Positions 18,583 to 26,600 are shown, counted from the first letter of the stretch. The stretch: DNA of 26,600 nucleotides from Betaproteobacteria bacterium (GCA_005888865.1 VBCL01000006.1:1-26600), one strand, 5' to 3'. Notes: generated by a model not told the origin, from the sequence alone. A program made the numbers and translations.

Positions 18583-20063
18583 TGTCCGCCCCGTAAGGCG
18601 AGCGCGCGCGCAGCGTGATCGGCGTCGAGAAAGGGGTGCCGCACATCCGCCGTCTCCTGATACGGCTCGTGACCCTTGCCGGCAAGCAGCACTACGTCAC
18701 CGACTCTCGCTTCGGCAATGGCCGTTGCGATCGCCGCCGCGCGATCGATCTCGACCGCGTAGCGGCGATTGCCCGTTTCCCGGATGCCGTGAACGATGTC
18801 GCTGGTGATCGCGCCGGGCTCCTCGCTGCGCGGATTGTCGCTGGTTACGACGACGCGATCGGCCAATCGCGCGGCGACCCGCCCCATCTCGGACCGCTTG
18901 CCCCGGTCGCGATCGCCGCCACAACCGAAGACGCACACCAGCTCTCCACCAACGGCGACCGCCGGACGCAGTGAGGTCAGCACCTTGTCGAGCGCGTCGG
19001 GTGTGTGCGCATAGTCGATGACCACCAGCGGCGCACCTTGACCCCCGAGGCGCTGCATTCGCCCGGGAGGCGCTTCGACCTCGGCGAGAAAGCCGATCGT
19101 CGGCTCCAGGGCGGCGCCACTCACCAGCAGGACACCGAGCACGCCGAGCAGGTTCGCAGCGTTGAACGCGCCGACCAGACGCGTGTGGATCTCGCCCTTG
19201 CCCCACGGCGTCTCGACCGCGAAGGCGAGGCCCGTGCTGCTCGCGGCGAGGTGCGTGCCGACGATGTCTGCGGCCCCGAAGCCGTAGGTCAGTACCTTGC
19301 GGCCGCGGCTGCGCGCCGCGTCGATCAGGCTCTGACCGAAAGGATCGTCGGCGTTGATCACGCCGAAGCGCAAGCCCGGCCAAGCGAAGAGCTTCGCTTT
19401 CGCCGCGCCGTACGCGGCCATCGTTCCGTGGTAATCGAGATGATCGCGCGAAAGGTTGGTGAACAGCGCGACGTCGAAGGCGACGCCGTTGACGCGTCCC
19501 TGATCGAGCCCGTGCGAGGAGACCTCCATTGCTGCCGCCTGTGCGCCGATCGATGCCAAGTGGCGCAACGTTTCGTGCAGCAGGGCGGCATCCGCCGTCG
19601 TATTGGGCGCGTCCTCGAGCGCGCCCCACAGCCCGTTGCCGAGCGTCCCGAGCACCGCCGCACGGCGGCCGGAAGCGTCGAGACCCGCCGCGATCCAGTG
19701 TGCGCACGATGTCTTCCCGTTGGTGCCGGTGACGCCAATCATCCACAGCTCGCGCGAGGGATGTCCGTAGATCGCGTCCGCGATTGCGCCGAGCCGCGCC
19801 TTCAGATCCTCGATGGGCAGGTGCGGAACCTTCCATTCACGATTCCACACGAACCCCTGCACGTCCCAGAGAATCGCGCCGGCGCCGCGCGCGATCGCGT
19901 CGGGGATGAACGCGCGGCCATCCTGACGCGTGCCGCGATACGCGGCGAACGCGTCGCCCGGACGCACCTGCCTGCTATCGGAGGTGATGCGCGCGATCGG
20001 CACCGCCAGCTTCGCGAGCAGCGCAGGAACTTCCGCGTCGGGCGCGGCGACTTCGGCGATCAC
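18579..20063 (-). CDS. murE: UDP-MurNAc-L-Ala-D-Glu--meso-diaminopimelate ligase (MurE)
   Basis: Adds the third residue of the stem peptide. It has 494 residues. The N-terminal domain has ITSDSRQVRPGDAF; the ATP loop is GTNGKT (113-118); other motifs are NTTADAALLHETL, MEVSSHGLDQGRV, NLSRDHLDYHGTM and VIDYAHTPDALDKVL. The DNPR motif (409-412, TSDNPRSEEP) marks meso-diaminopimelate as the substrate rather than lysine. The start chosen is GTG 20063, overlapping the ftsI stop as GTGA; the larger open frame upstream is ftsI in the wrong frame. Confidence 0.97.
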   Translation of the reverse strand: MIAEVAAPDAEVPALLAKLAVPIARITSDSRQVRPGDAFAAYRGTRQDGRAFIPDAIARGAGAILWDVQGFVWNREWKVPHLPIEDLKARLGAIADAIYGHPSRELWMIGVTGTNGKTSCAHWIAAGLDASGRRAAVLGTLGNGLWGALEDAPNTTADAALLHETLRHLASIGAQAAAMEVSSHGLDQGRVNGVAFDVALFTNLSRDHLDYHGTMAAYGAAKAKLFAWPGLRFGVINADDPFGQSLIDAARSRGRKVLTYGFGAADIVGTHLAASSTGLAFAVETPWGKGEIHTRLVGAFNAANLLGVLGVLLVSGAALEPTIGFLAEVEAPPGRMQRLGGQGAPLVVIDYAHTPDALDKVLTSLRPAVAVGGELVCVFGCGGDRDRGKRSEMGRVAARLADRVVVTSDNPRSEEPGAITSDIVHGIRETGNRRYAVEIDRAAAIATAIAEARVGDVVLLAGKGHEPYQETADVRHPFLDADHAARALALRGGQ

Positions 20064-21790
20064 GTTTCCTCGCGCACTTCGTTGCCCTCGGGTGGGAGGA
20101 CCACGTTGCTGATCGGTGCATCGGGGGGCACGCCGAGCAGCCGCAGCGCCGTACCCATGACGCTGCTGAAGACCGGCGCGGCGACACTGCCGCCGTAGTA
20201 CTGACCGCCGGAAGGCTCGTCGATCATGACGGCGACGACGAGCCTGGGATTCGAGACCGGCGCGAAGCCGACGAAGGAGGACACGTACTTGTTGGCATAC
20301 GCGCCGTCTTCGAGCTTGTGCGCGGTGCCGGTTTTCCCGCCGACGCGGTAGCCCGCGACTTGCGCCTTGGGCGCGGTGCCGCCCGGCAGGACGACCATTT
20401 CCAGCATGTGCCGCACCTCGCGCGCAATCTCGGGCTTCAGCACGGGGCGTCCCGCGACCGGGCCGGCTTCCTTGAACAGGGTCACCGGTTTCAGCTCGCC
20501 ATCGGTCGCGAACACGGTATAGGCGCGGGCGAGTTGCACCAGGTTGACCGAGAGGCCGTGCCCGTAGGCCATCGTCGCCTGCTCGATCGGCCGCCAGCTC
20601 TTCGCTGGACGCAGCCGCCCCGCCACCTCGCCCGGGAAACCGGTTTTCGGCGGCGAGCCGAACCCTGCGTTCGACAGCGCCGCCCACATGATCTCGGGTG
20701 GCAGCGAGAGCGCGATCTTCGCGGCGCCGACGTTCGATGATTTCTGCACGACCTGCTCCACGGTCAGGGAACCCTCGCGATGCGCGTCGTGGATCGTCTT
20801 GTTGCCGATGGTCAGCGTGCCCGGCGCGGTGTCGATGATCGTCATCGGCTGGACTTTGCCGGCCTGCAGTGCGGCGGCGATGGTGAACGGCTTCATGGTC
20901 GAGCCGGGCTCGAAGGTGTCGGTGAGCGCGCGGTTGCGCATCCGCTCGCGCACGGCACGGCTGCGATTGTTCGGGTTGTACGTGGGCCAGTTGGCGAGCG
21001 CCAGGATTTCGCCGGTGCGCGTGTCGAGAATGACCAGGCCGCCGGCTTTGGCCTTGTTGGCCTCGACCGCCGCCTTGAGCTCCCGGAAGGCCAGATATTG
21101 CAGACGGCTGTCGAGTGAAAGCGCGAGGTCGCGGCCTTCCTGCGGCGCGCGAAGGGCCTCGACGTCTTCGACCACTTCGCCGCGCCGGTTGATGATGACG
21201 CGACGGCTCCCAGGCACCCCGCCGAGCCACGACTGCTGGGCAAGCTCGATGCCTTCCTGGCCGACGTCGCCGTCGCCGGTAAAGCCGAGAATGTGGCCCA
21301 TCACTTCGCCACCCGGATAGTAGCGACGGTATTGGTCGTCGTCGTGGATACCCTTGATGCCCAGCGCCGCAACGCGCGCGGCGACTTCGGGTGGGACCGA
21401 TTTCTTCAGATACACGAAGTCCTCGCCCCCGCCGAGCTTTGCGGCGAGTGTGTCGGACGTGACCTCCAGCGTCGCCGCCAGCGCGCGAAGGCGTTCGGGT
21501 GTGGCCTCGACTTTCTCCGGCCACGCCCAGATCGCCTTCACCGGTGTGCTGATCGCCAGCGGATCACCCAGTCGATCGAGAATCCGTCCGCGGTGCGCGG
21601 GCACTTCCAGGTCGCGGCTATAGCGCGACGACCCCTGCTCCTGCAGAAAGTGCTTGTCGAAGCGCTGCAGGTAAAGCGAGCGCCCCGCGAGAAGCACGAA
21701 GAGGAGGAGCAGGCCGCCGAAAACCAGCGGCGCGCGAAGCGGCGGTAGCCTCGGCGCGGGCGCCTGGCGGGCTGCGCTCACCGTGCTCAC
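20060..21790 (-). CDS. ftsI: Septal peptidoglycan transpeptidase FtsI (PBP3)
   Basis: A class B penicillin-binding protein that cross-links septal peptidoglycan and partners FtsW. It has 576 residues. A short cytosolic tail precedes a membrane helix (about 21-37); the pedestal domain starts with HRGRILDRLGDPLA. The transpeptidase motifs are all present: STMK (297-300, catalytic Ser), SSN (351-353) and KTG (486-488). The start is GTG 21790, which overlaps the ftsL stop as GTGA; a second GTG three codons on is an alternative. An ATG further up (21889) lies inside ftsL and is not needed. The stop overlaps the murE start. Confidence 0.97.
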   Translation of the reverse strand: MSTVSAARQAPAPRLPPLRAPLVFGGLLLLFVLLAGRSLYLQRFDKHFLQEQGSSRYSRDLEVPAHRGRILDRLGDPLAISTPVKAIWAWPEKVEATPERLRALAATLEVTSDTLAAKLGGGEDFVYLKKSVPPEVAARVAALGIKGIHDDDQYRRYYPGGEVMGHILGFTGDGDVGQEGIELAQQSWLGGVPGSRRVIINRRGEVVEDVEALRAPQEGRDLALSLDSRLQYLAFRELKAAVEANKAKAGGLVILDTRTGEILALANWPTYNPNNRSRAVRERMRNRALTDTFEPGSTMKPFTIAAALQAGKVQPMTIIDTAPGTLTIGNKTIHDAHREGSLTVEQVVQKSSNVGAAKIALSLPPEIMWAALSNAGFGSPPKTGFPGEVAGRLRPAKSWRPIEQATMAYGHGLSVNLVQLARAYTVFATDGELKPVTLFKEAGPVAGRPVLKPEIAREVRHMLEMVVLPGGTAPKAQVAGYRVGGKTGTAHKLEDGAYANKYVSSFVGFAPVSNPRLVVAVMIDEPSGGQYYGGSVAAPVFSSVMGTALRLLGVPPDAPISNVVLPPEGNEVREET

Positions 21791-22056
21791 CGCGGACGTC
21801 CTTCGATGACCTGCACGCGGCCAGGGCCCGGGAGCTGCATCTTGAGCTGCTCCCGCGCGATCTTCTCGACGCGGGCAGGCGTCGCCCACGTGCTCTGCTC
21901 GAGCTGCAGCTGGCCATATTCGACCTCAAAGCCACGCGTGAGCGCCTGCGCCCGCTCGAGCTCGACAAAAAGTCCGCGCGCCTGATAGCGTGAGGTCACC
22001 AGCGACAGCGCGCAGGCGATGAGCGTTGCCAGCAGAAGAACATTGAGCTTCACCAT
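21787..22056 (-). CDS. ftsL: Cell division protein FtsL
   Basis: An 89-residue bitopic protein of the FtsQLB complex that helps activate FtsW/FtsI. It has a membrane helix at about residues 3-22 (LNVLLLATLIACALSLVTS), then a coiled coil (RGLFVELERAQALTRGFEVEYGQLQLEQS) and a conserved end (ARVEKIAREQLKMQLP), the usual layout. The start ATG 22056 overlaps the end of rsmH by 7 bp, and the stop overlaps the ftsI GTG. Confidence 0.93.
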   Translation of the reverse strand: MVKLNVLLLATLIACALSLVTSRYQARGLFVELERAQALTRGFEVEYGQLQLEQSTWATPARVEKIAREQLKMQLPGPGRVQVIEGRPR

Positions 22057-23012
22057 GCCGCAAGCGTCCCTTCGGTGCGCTCCGCCACGCGCAGATGCGC
22101 GCTGCGAGCTCGCGGATTCGCAGCGATCTCGGCATCTCGAGGGCGGATCGCGCGACCGATCAACTTGAGCGGCGGTACAGGCAGCGTGCGCGTCGCAATC
22201 GCCAAGCGCGCGAGCCGCGCATCGCCGCCATACGCCTGCGCGTGACGACGGAAGAACTGCTTCACGGGCCTGTCCTCGAGCGAGTGAAAACTGATGATCG
22301 CGAGCCGCCCGCCGAGCGCGAGCCGGGGCAGCACTCGCTCCAGGGCTAGCGACAATTCCGTGAGCTCCCCATTGGTGTGAATCCGTAGAGCCTGGAACGT
22401 CCGCGTGGCCGGATCCTGACTCCGATCACCCCGCCCGCGCGTGCCGACGGCTTTTGCCACGATCGCGGCCAGTTGCCCCGTCCGCTGGATGGGCTGGTGC
22501 GCGCGAGCCGCAATAATCGCTCTTGCAATCTGTTGAGCAAACCGTTCTTCACCATAGTCCCCGATGACCCCCCTGAGTTCACCTTCTGTGGCGCGGGCGA
22601 GCCATTCCGAAGCGGGCTGCCCGCGAGTTGGATCCATGCGCATGTCGAGCGGTCCATCGGCGCGAAAGGAGAACCCGCGTTCGGGGTTGTCGATCTGGGG
22701 CGACGAGACGCCGAGGTCGAGCAGCACGCCGTCGACGGTGTCGATGGCTTCGGCGTCCAGAACCTCCGGCAGCTCCGAGAACCAGGCGTGGCGAAAGCGA
22801 AAGCGCTGATCGCGGATGGCGGCCGCGGCAGCTTGCGCGGCAGGGTCACGGTCGAGAGCCAGGAGACGGCCGCGCGGTCCGAGCCGCTCGAGGATTTTTC
22901 CGCTGTGACCGCCCCGGCCAAAGGTAGCGTCGACGTAAGTACCGTTGTCCTTGATCGCCAGCGCGGCCACCGCTTCTTCGAGGAGGACCGGGACATGGCT
23001 GCCATCGGGCAT
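22050..23012 (-). CDS. rsmH: 16S rRNA (cytosine1402-N4)-methyltransferase RsmH (MraW)
   Basis: A SAM-dependent methyltransferase that modifies C1402 in the ribosomal P site. It has 320 residues. The opening HVPVLLEEAV, the SAM motif VDATFGRGGHS (27-37), LLALDRDP, LLDLGVSSPQID, FSFRADGPLDMRMD and ISFHSLEDRPVKQFF are all present. The start is ATG 23012, overlapping the mraZ stop as ATGA; the open frame continues upstream only through mraZ in another frame. Second gene of the dcw operon, as usual. Confidence 0.97.
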   Translation of the reverse strand: MPDGSHVPVLLEEAVAALAIKDNGTYVDATFGRGGHSGKILERLGPRGRLLALDRDPAAQAAAAAIRDQRFRFRHAWFSELPEVLDAEAIDTVDGVLLDLGVSSPQIDNPERGFSFRADGPLDMRMDPTRGQPASEWLARATEGELRGVIGDYGEERFAQQIARAIIAARAHQPIQRTGQLAAIVAKAVGTRGRGDRSQDPATRTFQALRIHTNGELTELSLALERVLPRLALGGRLAIISFHSLEDRPVKQFFRRHAQAYGGDARLARLAIATRTLPVPPLKLIGRAIRPRDAEIAANPRARSAHLRVAERTEGTLAAW

Positions 23013-23458
23013 CAGAGCGAGAAGCCGTCCAACTCGGGCGGCAGTCCACCGGCGGGAAACGCCAGCGAAAGTTCGGTTTGTTCGAGCCATTTCTGCTCGT
23101 CCCACAACTCGAATTTGTTGCCCTGTCCCACCAGCACGATACGTTTGTCGAGCGTTGCGTACTGACGCAGTGCGGGCGGCACTAGAATGCGACCGGCGCC
23201 GTCGAGCACGACATCGTCGGCGTGACCGACGAGCAGTCGCTGCAGCTTGCGAGTCTTTTCGTTGAAGCTCGATAGCGCCATCAGGCGCTGCTGGATGGGC
23301 TCCCAGGAAAGGAGCGGATAGAGCAAAAGGCAATGGCTCGGATCGGCGGTAAGGACCAGTCGCCCATCGCCCGGTTGCCCTAATGCCTCGCGATGCTTGG
23401 CAGGGACAGCCAGTCGGCCCTTATTGTCCAGCGCAAGATGGGTGACCCCCCGAAACAC
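23012..23458 (-). CDS. mraZ: Transcriptional regulator MraZ
   Basis: A 148-residue AbrB-like protein that represses its own dcw operon and limits division gene expression. Two related halves are visible: one at the N-terminus with LALDNKGRLAVPAKHREAL, and one from about residue 84 with VVLDGAGRILVPPALRQYA. The start is GTG 23458, giving MFRGVTHLALD, with GAGGAGG 7 nt upstream, a strong ribosome binding site. It is the first gene of the cluster, downstream of a good sigma-70 promoter and three MraZ boxes. Confidence 0.96.
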   Translation of the reverse strand: MFRGVTHLALDNKGRLAVPAKHREALGQPGDGRLVLTADPSHCLLLYPLLSWEPIQQRLMALSSFNEKTRKLQRLLVGHADDVVLDGAGRILVPPALRQYATLDKRIVLVGQGNKFELWDEQKWLEQTELSLAFPAGGLPPELDGFSL

Positions 23459-23494
23459 CGCCCGCCCTCCTCGGACGCCTCCCGGCCGCTGGCG

Positions 23495-23519
23495 CCCACT
23501 TTAACCCACTTTTTCCCAC
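23495..23519 (-). promoter_or_regulatory. MraZ operator: three GTGGG boxes at 10-bp spacing
   Basis: On the minus strand GTGGG occurs at 23519-23515, 23509-23505 and 23499-23495, exactly 10 bp apart, with AT-rich spacers. This matches the known MraZ target of repeated GTGGG or TGGGN boxes set one helical turn apart. The boxes lie just downstream of the -10 element, over or past the likely transcription start, a good position for repression. Confidence 0.85.
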
Positions 23520-23527
23520 CGAGCGCC

Positions 23528-23557
23528 ACTATAAGTGAATGCCAGAGCTTCGGTCAA
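23528..23557 (-). promoter_or_regulatory. Sigma-70 promoter of the dcw operon (Pmra)
   Basis: TTGACC (23557-23552) and TATAGT (23533-23528) on the minus strand are separated by 18 bp, each with 5 of 6 consensus bases. Transcription should start near 23521, leaving a leader of about 60 nt that contains the three MraZ boxes before the GTG of mraZ. Confidence 0.75.
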
Positions 23558-24021
23558 CATAATTGCAATCTCCGAACAAAGACTTAAGTTCGCTTGTTGC
23601 AAAATGTACAAATCCCGCGAAAAAATAGTGGGTTATGACGTTTTATCAAAGTAAATCCATAACTTAGGATCCCGTCCCGATCACTCTGTGCTCCACAACC
23701 GTTCGGTCCGCGGAAAGCGGCCTATGCCAAAAGCATCCGATTCATGGTTTTGCGGCGGCGGCTACGGATATGCGCGAAGAGTCGGTAACCAGCACAAGTG
23801 CGGGACCGATCCAGCCCTGTCGATGCTCGAATTCGCAAATGCTGCGATGGCCGCAACTCTCGCTTGGTGGCGGCGCGGAATGTTGCCGACTTCAAAGCGA
23901 CGCGTCGCGGCGAATCGAAATATCAGGTTGCGACCGCGATCGTCGTCTCGGATTGTATGGCTCCCTGACTGACACTACACTCTCGCGCGTGCCAGCCGTC
24001 GTCAAACCGGAGGGTGACCCA
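23558..24021. other. Divergent intergenic region between mraZ and the glycosyltransferase pair
   Basis: This stretch is clearly AT-richer at 23560-23670 than anywhere else in the window. I see no gene I can support. An open frame at 23688-23972 on the plus strand (94 codons, possible inner start MPKASDSW) has no recognisable motif, and the frame reaching back from the GT-C gene to 23770 reads as non-coding. A weak plus-strand promoter could be TTGCAA (23597-23602) with an A-rich -10 near 23621. No terminator-like hairpin with a T tract was noticed. Confidence 0.5.
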
Positions 24022-25872
24022 GTGCCATGGCAGCATGTTGCTGTGCTGCTGGTCCTGACGACGATTTACGTTGCGTCGTACGGCTACTCCCTGGAGATTC
24101 CCGATTCGACAAGAGACATCTACACCGCGTATCGGATCAGCGTCGGACAGATCTACCCTCTGGAGGGCCCTGTTTTTGGTGGCGCGATGCATGGCGGTCC
24201 GGTGTGGTTCTACCTGCTGGCCATTCCGCTCATTCTTTACAAGTCCTGGCTCGCCGTGGCGCTGTTCGTGGGCATCGTCGCGGGATTGAAATTCATCCTC
24301 GCCTACGTTTGCGGCAGCCATCTCGTCGATCGGCGGTTCGGACTGGTTTGGGCGTTGGTGCTCGCGCTGCCCGGATGGTCGACGCTCGAGCAAGTAGCCT
24401 TCACCCACGTCAACCTGGCGGAGGCCTGCGTCCTGGCGACGCTCTACTTCGCGATCAGGGTCCGGGAACGGCCTGATCTTGGACGCGTGCTGGTGCTGGG
24501 CATCGCGTGCGGGCTCGCATTCCACGCGCACCCCACCACTGCGCCCGTCGTCCCGCTGTCGCTCGGAGTCGCGCTGCTCGCTCGACCGCAACTTCGCCGC
24601 ACGACCGTCGTTTTTATTTTTTTCGCCGGGTTCCTTGCGCCGTTCACGCCTTATCTGGTGAGCCAGGTTCGAAATGGCTTTCCCGATTTTCAGACCAGTG
24701 CCGGCTACGTGACGGCCAACGTTCAGCTCAGCCAAGTCGCGAACGTGCCGACCATTGTGCGGTCGGTGCTGTTCGACGGTCCGCTATTGATCGTCAGGGA
24801 TCTGATCGGTGTCCCGCCGCCGCGGGTGCGCTTTGTCGAAGCTGGCGTGATCGTCTTTCTGGTCGCAGCATTGGTCGGTGCGATACGGAGTGTCCGCGCA
24901 GCGGGAGGCGCGAGGATGCTCTGGCTCACCAGCGGCGGCGTGGCCCTCTTCGCGGTGGTGATCGCGTGCCTGCGAACCGAACCCCCGATCTACTTCGTAC
25001 ACGCCCTGATACGGTCGATCGCGGCGCTCGTTGCCGTCGGAATCCATACTTTCACGTTGAATCGTCTTGGTTCCAGGATCCTGTTCGCTTTCGCGTCTAT
25101 CGTCATCGCGGGGCAAAGTCTCGTGTCGCTGACGGTCGCAGCCGAAATGGATCAGGGTGTGGGCACCCTGCCCGGAGTTGGCTACATATCCGCGGGTCTA
25201 TCTGCCGAGCCATCCACGAACGTCTGGTTTCCGTCTCTCGCTCACGACGATAGGGGCAGATTTCTGTGCCGATACGGCGACCGCGTCGCAGTTCACGGAC
25301 CGATGGCGTTCCTGGTCGACATGAACGTCGGTGTCGACGCGCTGATCCACTGCAACCGCATCCCGGATATCCAGCTCATCGGTGTGGGCGACAGCAATCG
25401 GACGCATTGGGTGAGCATGCCTCGGGACTTCTGGACACACGCCTCGCTGAGTCCGCGATGCTGGGTCGGCTCGTTGGGACTGGCGACGGAAATGAGCGTC
25501 ATTGCGCCCGTCGGCAGCGTCGCGCGCGTATCCGGGGAAACGTTTCTTCCGCGACGCTTTCTTCAGGGACCGTCCAGCGAGCGGACGCTCGGTTTCGACA
25601 TGCGTGCCGGACAGGTGCTCCTTTTCACAAACGTCATTCAGTGGTACATGCCGTGGCAGGTCCTGTCGGTGAAGGTCGACGGGCGGGAGATTCCGCCCCT
25701 CGCGGTCACAGCGGTTTCCCGCCTCTACGGGATTCCCGCGGCGCCCGGAGTCGAGACCCATCGATGGAACGTGCGGTTTTCAGCGCCGGACACGGACAAG
25801 ATCGACGTGGTGACGATCGGTCCGCCGGCGCGCGCGGTGGGCGATGCTCCATCGTGTGTTGACGCAGGGTGA
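24022..25872 (+). CDS. Multi-pass membrane protein, likely GT-C-fold glycosyltransferase, with a C-terminal soluble domain
   Basis: A 616-residue protein. About ten hydrophobic helices fill residues 5 to about 375. The first extracytoplasmic loop reads EIPDSTRD (D28, D32), where GT-C enzymes keep their catalytic acidic residues; GGPVWFYLLAIPL and FHAHPTTAPVVP also resemble GT39/ArnT-like proteins. The last 240 residues look soluble and beta-rich (from about MDQGVGTLP onward), should face the periplasm, and I do not recognise them. GT-C enzymes use polyprenyl-phosphate sugars as donors. The start is GTG 24022, with GGAGGG 7 nt upstream and the first helix directly after it; earlier in-frame starts (GTG 23989, ATG 23770) lack such a site and add sequence that looks non-coding. 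The GT2 gene follows after 5 bp, so the two probably act together. Family level is moderately sure; substrate unknown. Confidence 0.7.
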   Translation: MPWQHVAVLLVLTTIYVASYGYSLEIPDSTRDIYTAYRISVGQIYPLEGPVFGGAMHGGPVWFYLLAIPLILYKSWLAVALFVGIVAGLKFILAYVCGSHLVDRRFGLVWALVLALPGWSTLEQVAFTHVNLAEACVLATLYFAIRVRERPDLGRVLVLGIACGLAFHAHPTTAPVVPLSLGVALLARPQLRRTTVVFIFFAGFLAPFTPYLVSQVRNGFPDFQTSAGYVTANVQLSQVANVPTIVRSVLFDGPLLIVRDLIGVPPPRVRFVEAGVIVFLVAALVGAIRSVRAAGGARMLWLTSGGVALFAVVIACLRTEPPIYFVHALIRSIAALVAVGIHTFTLNRLGSRILFAFASIVIAGQSLVSLTVAAEMDQGVGTLPGVGYISAGLSAEPSTNVWFPSLAHDDRGRFLCRYGDRVAVHGPMAFLVDMNVGVDALIHCNRIPDIQLIGVGDSNRTHWVSMPRDFWTHASLSPRCWVGSLGLATEMSVIAPVGSVARVSGETFLPRRFLQGPSSERTLGFDMRAGQVLLFTNVIQWYMPWQVLSVKVDGREIPPLAVTAVSRLYGIPAAPGVETHRWNVRFSAPDTDKIDVVTIGPPARAVGDAPSCVDAG

Positions 25873-25877
25873 CGCCG

Positions 25878-26600
25878 ATGGATGTACAAACCCGAAAGGC
25901 CGCCCCCCGGTTGTTGTCGCTGGTGATCCCGCTCTACAACGAGCAGGCGGTCATCGGTGCCTTTCATGCACGGCTCGCGGCCGTGCTCGATGGGCTCGCA
26001 TCACCGGCCGAGATCGTGTACGTCAACGATGGCAGCACCGATCGCAGCTTGTCGCTGCTCCTCGATCTGCGCCAAGGCGACCCGCGCATCGCCATCGTCG
26101 ATCTGAGTCGAAACTTCGGCAAGGAGCTGGCGTTGACCGCCGGCCTCGACCACGCGCAGGGCGATGCGGTGGTCATCATCGATGCCGACCTCCAGGACCC
26201 ACCGGAGCTCATCCCCGAGCTCTTGAAGGGATGGGAACAGGGCTATGACGTCGTCTGCGCTAGACGGATCGCACGCGAGGGCGACACCTGGCTCAAGCGC
26301 CTGACCGCGGCGGCATTCTATCGCCTGCTGGAACGTTCGACGCGTATCGAGGTTCCACGCGATACCGGCGACTTCCGCCTGCTGAGCCGTCGCGCGGTCG
26401 ATGCCGCCAAGTCGCTGCGCGAGCAGCACCGCTTCATGAAAGGACTGTTCGCATGGATCGGGTTTCCGCAGCTCGCGGTACCTTACCGCCGGGAGCCTCG
26501 GCACTCAGGACGCAGCAAATGGAGTTATTGGAAACTCTGGAACCTGGCGATCGAAGGATTGACCTCATTCACGATCGCGCCGCTGAAATTCGCGAGCTAT
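25878..26600 (+). CDS. GT2 glycosyltransferase of the GtrB/ArnC/DPM1 type, C-terminus outside the window
   Basis: The first 241 residues are present. The GT-A domain is clear: LVIPLYNEQAVI at the start, VYVNDGSTDRS, LSRNFGKELALTAGLDHA, the metal-binding DADLQDPPELI, and RDTGDFRLLSRRAVDA, followed by the KGLFAWIGF and HSGRSKWSYWKL segments typical of polyprenyl-phosphate glycosyltransferases. The end should carry two membrane helices, the first beginning near FTIAPLKF. Such enzymes put a sugar on undecaprenyl phosphate at the cytosolic face. The start is ATG 25878, with AGGG 8 nt upstream overlapping the stop of the GT-C gene. Paired with that gene, it likely supplies the lipid-linked sugar donor. 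The sugar and final acceptor (O antigen, lipid A or another glycan) cannot be told. Confidence 0.9.
   Translation, partial: MDVQTRKAAPRLLSLVIPLYNEQAVIGAFHARLAAVLDGLASPAEIVYVNDGSTDRSLSLLLDLRQGDPRIAIVDLSRNFGKELALTAGLDHAQGDAVVIIDADLQDPPELIPELLKGWEQGYDVVCARRIAREGDTWLKRLTAAAFYRLLERSTRIEVPRDTGDFRLLSRRAVDAAKSLREQHRFMKGLFAWIGFPQLAVPYRREPRHSGRSKWSYWKLWNLAIEGLTSFTIAPLKFASY

Noticed and set aside
23688..23972. Possible small plus-strand gene before the GT-C gene
   Set aside because: No motif, no convincing ribosome binding site, and codon choice does not stand out from random; kept only as a note in the intergenic entry.

Overview
The window is a GC-rich proteobacterial chromosome segment built around a complete division and cell wall (dcw) cluster. 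The minus strand reads mraZ, rsmH, ftsL, ftsI, murE, murF, mraY, murD, ftsW, murG, murC, murB, ddl, ftsQ, ftsA, ftsZ, lpxC, a small membrane protein, then (across the divergent dciA) an M23 peptidase, secA and the start of argJ. The tail lpxC / DUF721 (DciA) / M23 peptidase / secA / argJ is typical of Betaproteobacteria, with a related layout in Gammaproteobacteria. LpxC means a Gram-negative outer membrane, and the DNPR motif of MurE means meso-diaminopimelate peptidoglycan. I infer a betaproteobacterium; genus cannot be read from the sequence.

Region 1 (1-5705): argJ start (cut by the window edge), secA with a broken reading frame, an intrinsic terminator, a LytM/M23 peptidase with a TTG start, divergent dciA on the plus strand, a 61-residue membrane protein converging on dciA, and lpxC. 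Region 2 (5706-23458): the dcw genes, packed with almost no spacers. Most neighbours share ATGA, GTGA or TGATG junctions, so translation is probably coupled along the cluster. Exceptions are the ftsA-ftsZ spacer, which holds two strong hairpins, and the murB-ddl junction, which holds a 43-codon mini-ORF beginning with a second copy of the ddl start. Region 3 (23459-24021): the dcw promoter with three MraZ boxes at exact 10-bp spacing, then an AT-richer divergent region with no convincing gene. Region 4 (24022-26600): a plus-strand pair, a GT-C-like multi-pass membrane protein and a GtrB/DPM1-type GT2 glycosyltransferase (cut by the window edge), probably for lipid-linked sugar transfer to an envelope glycan.

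The genes act together: MurB-MurF and Ddl build the UDP-MurNAc-pentapeptide precursor, MraY and MurG make lipid II, FtsW/FtsI polymerise it at the septum, FtsL/FtsQ/FtsA/FtsZ form the divisome, LpxC commits lipid A synthesis, and SecA drives export.

The most notable irregularities are two internal deletions of about 25-26 nt, in secA and ftsW. Each removes a highly conserved motif and shifts the frame. Both genes are normally essential, so an assembly artefact is the leading explanation. I see no clear new defence or mobile system here.
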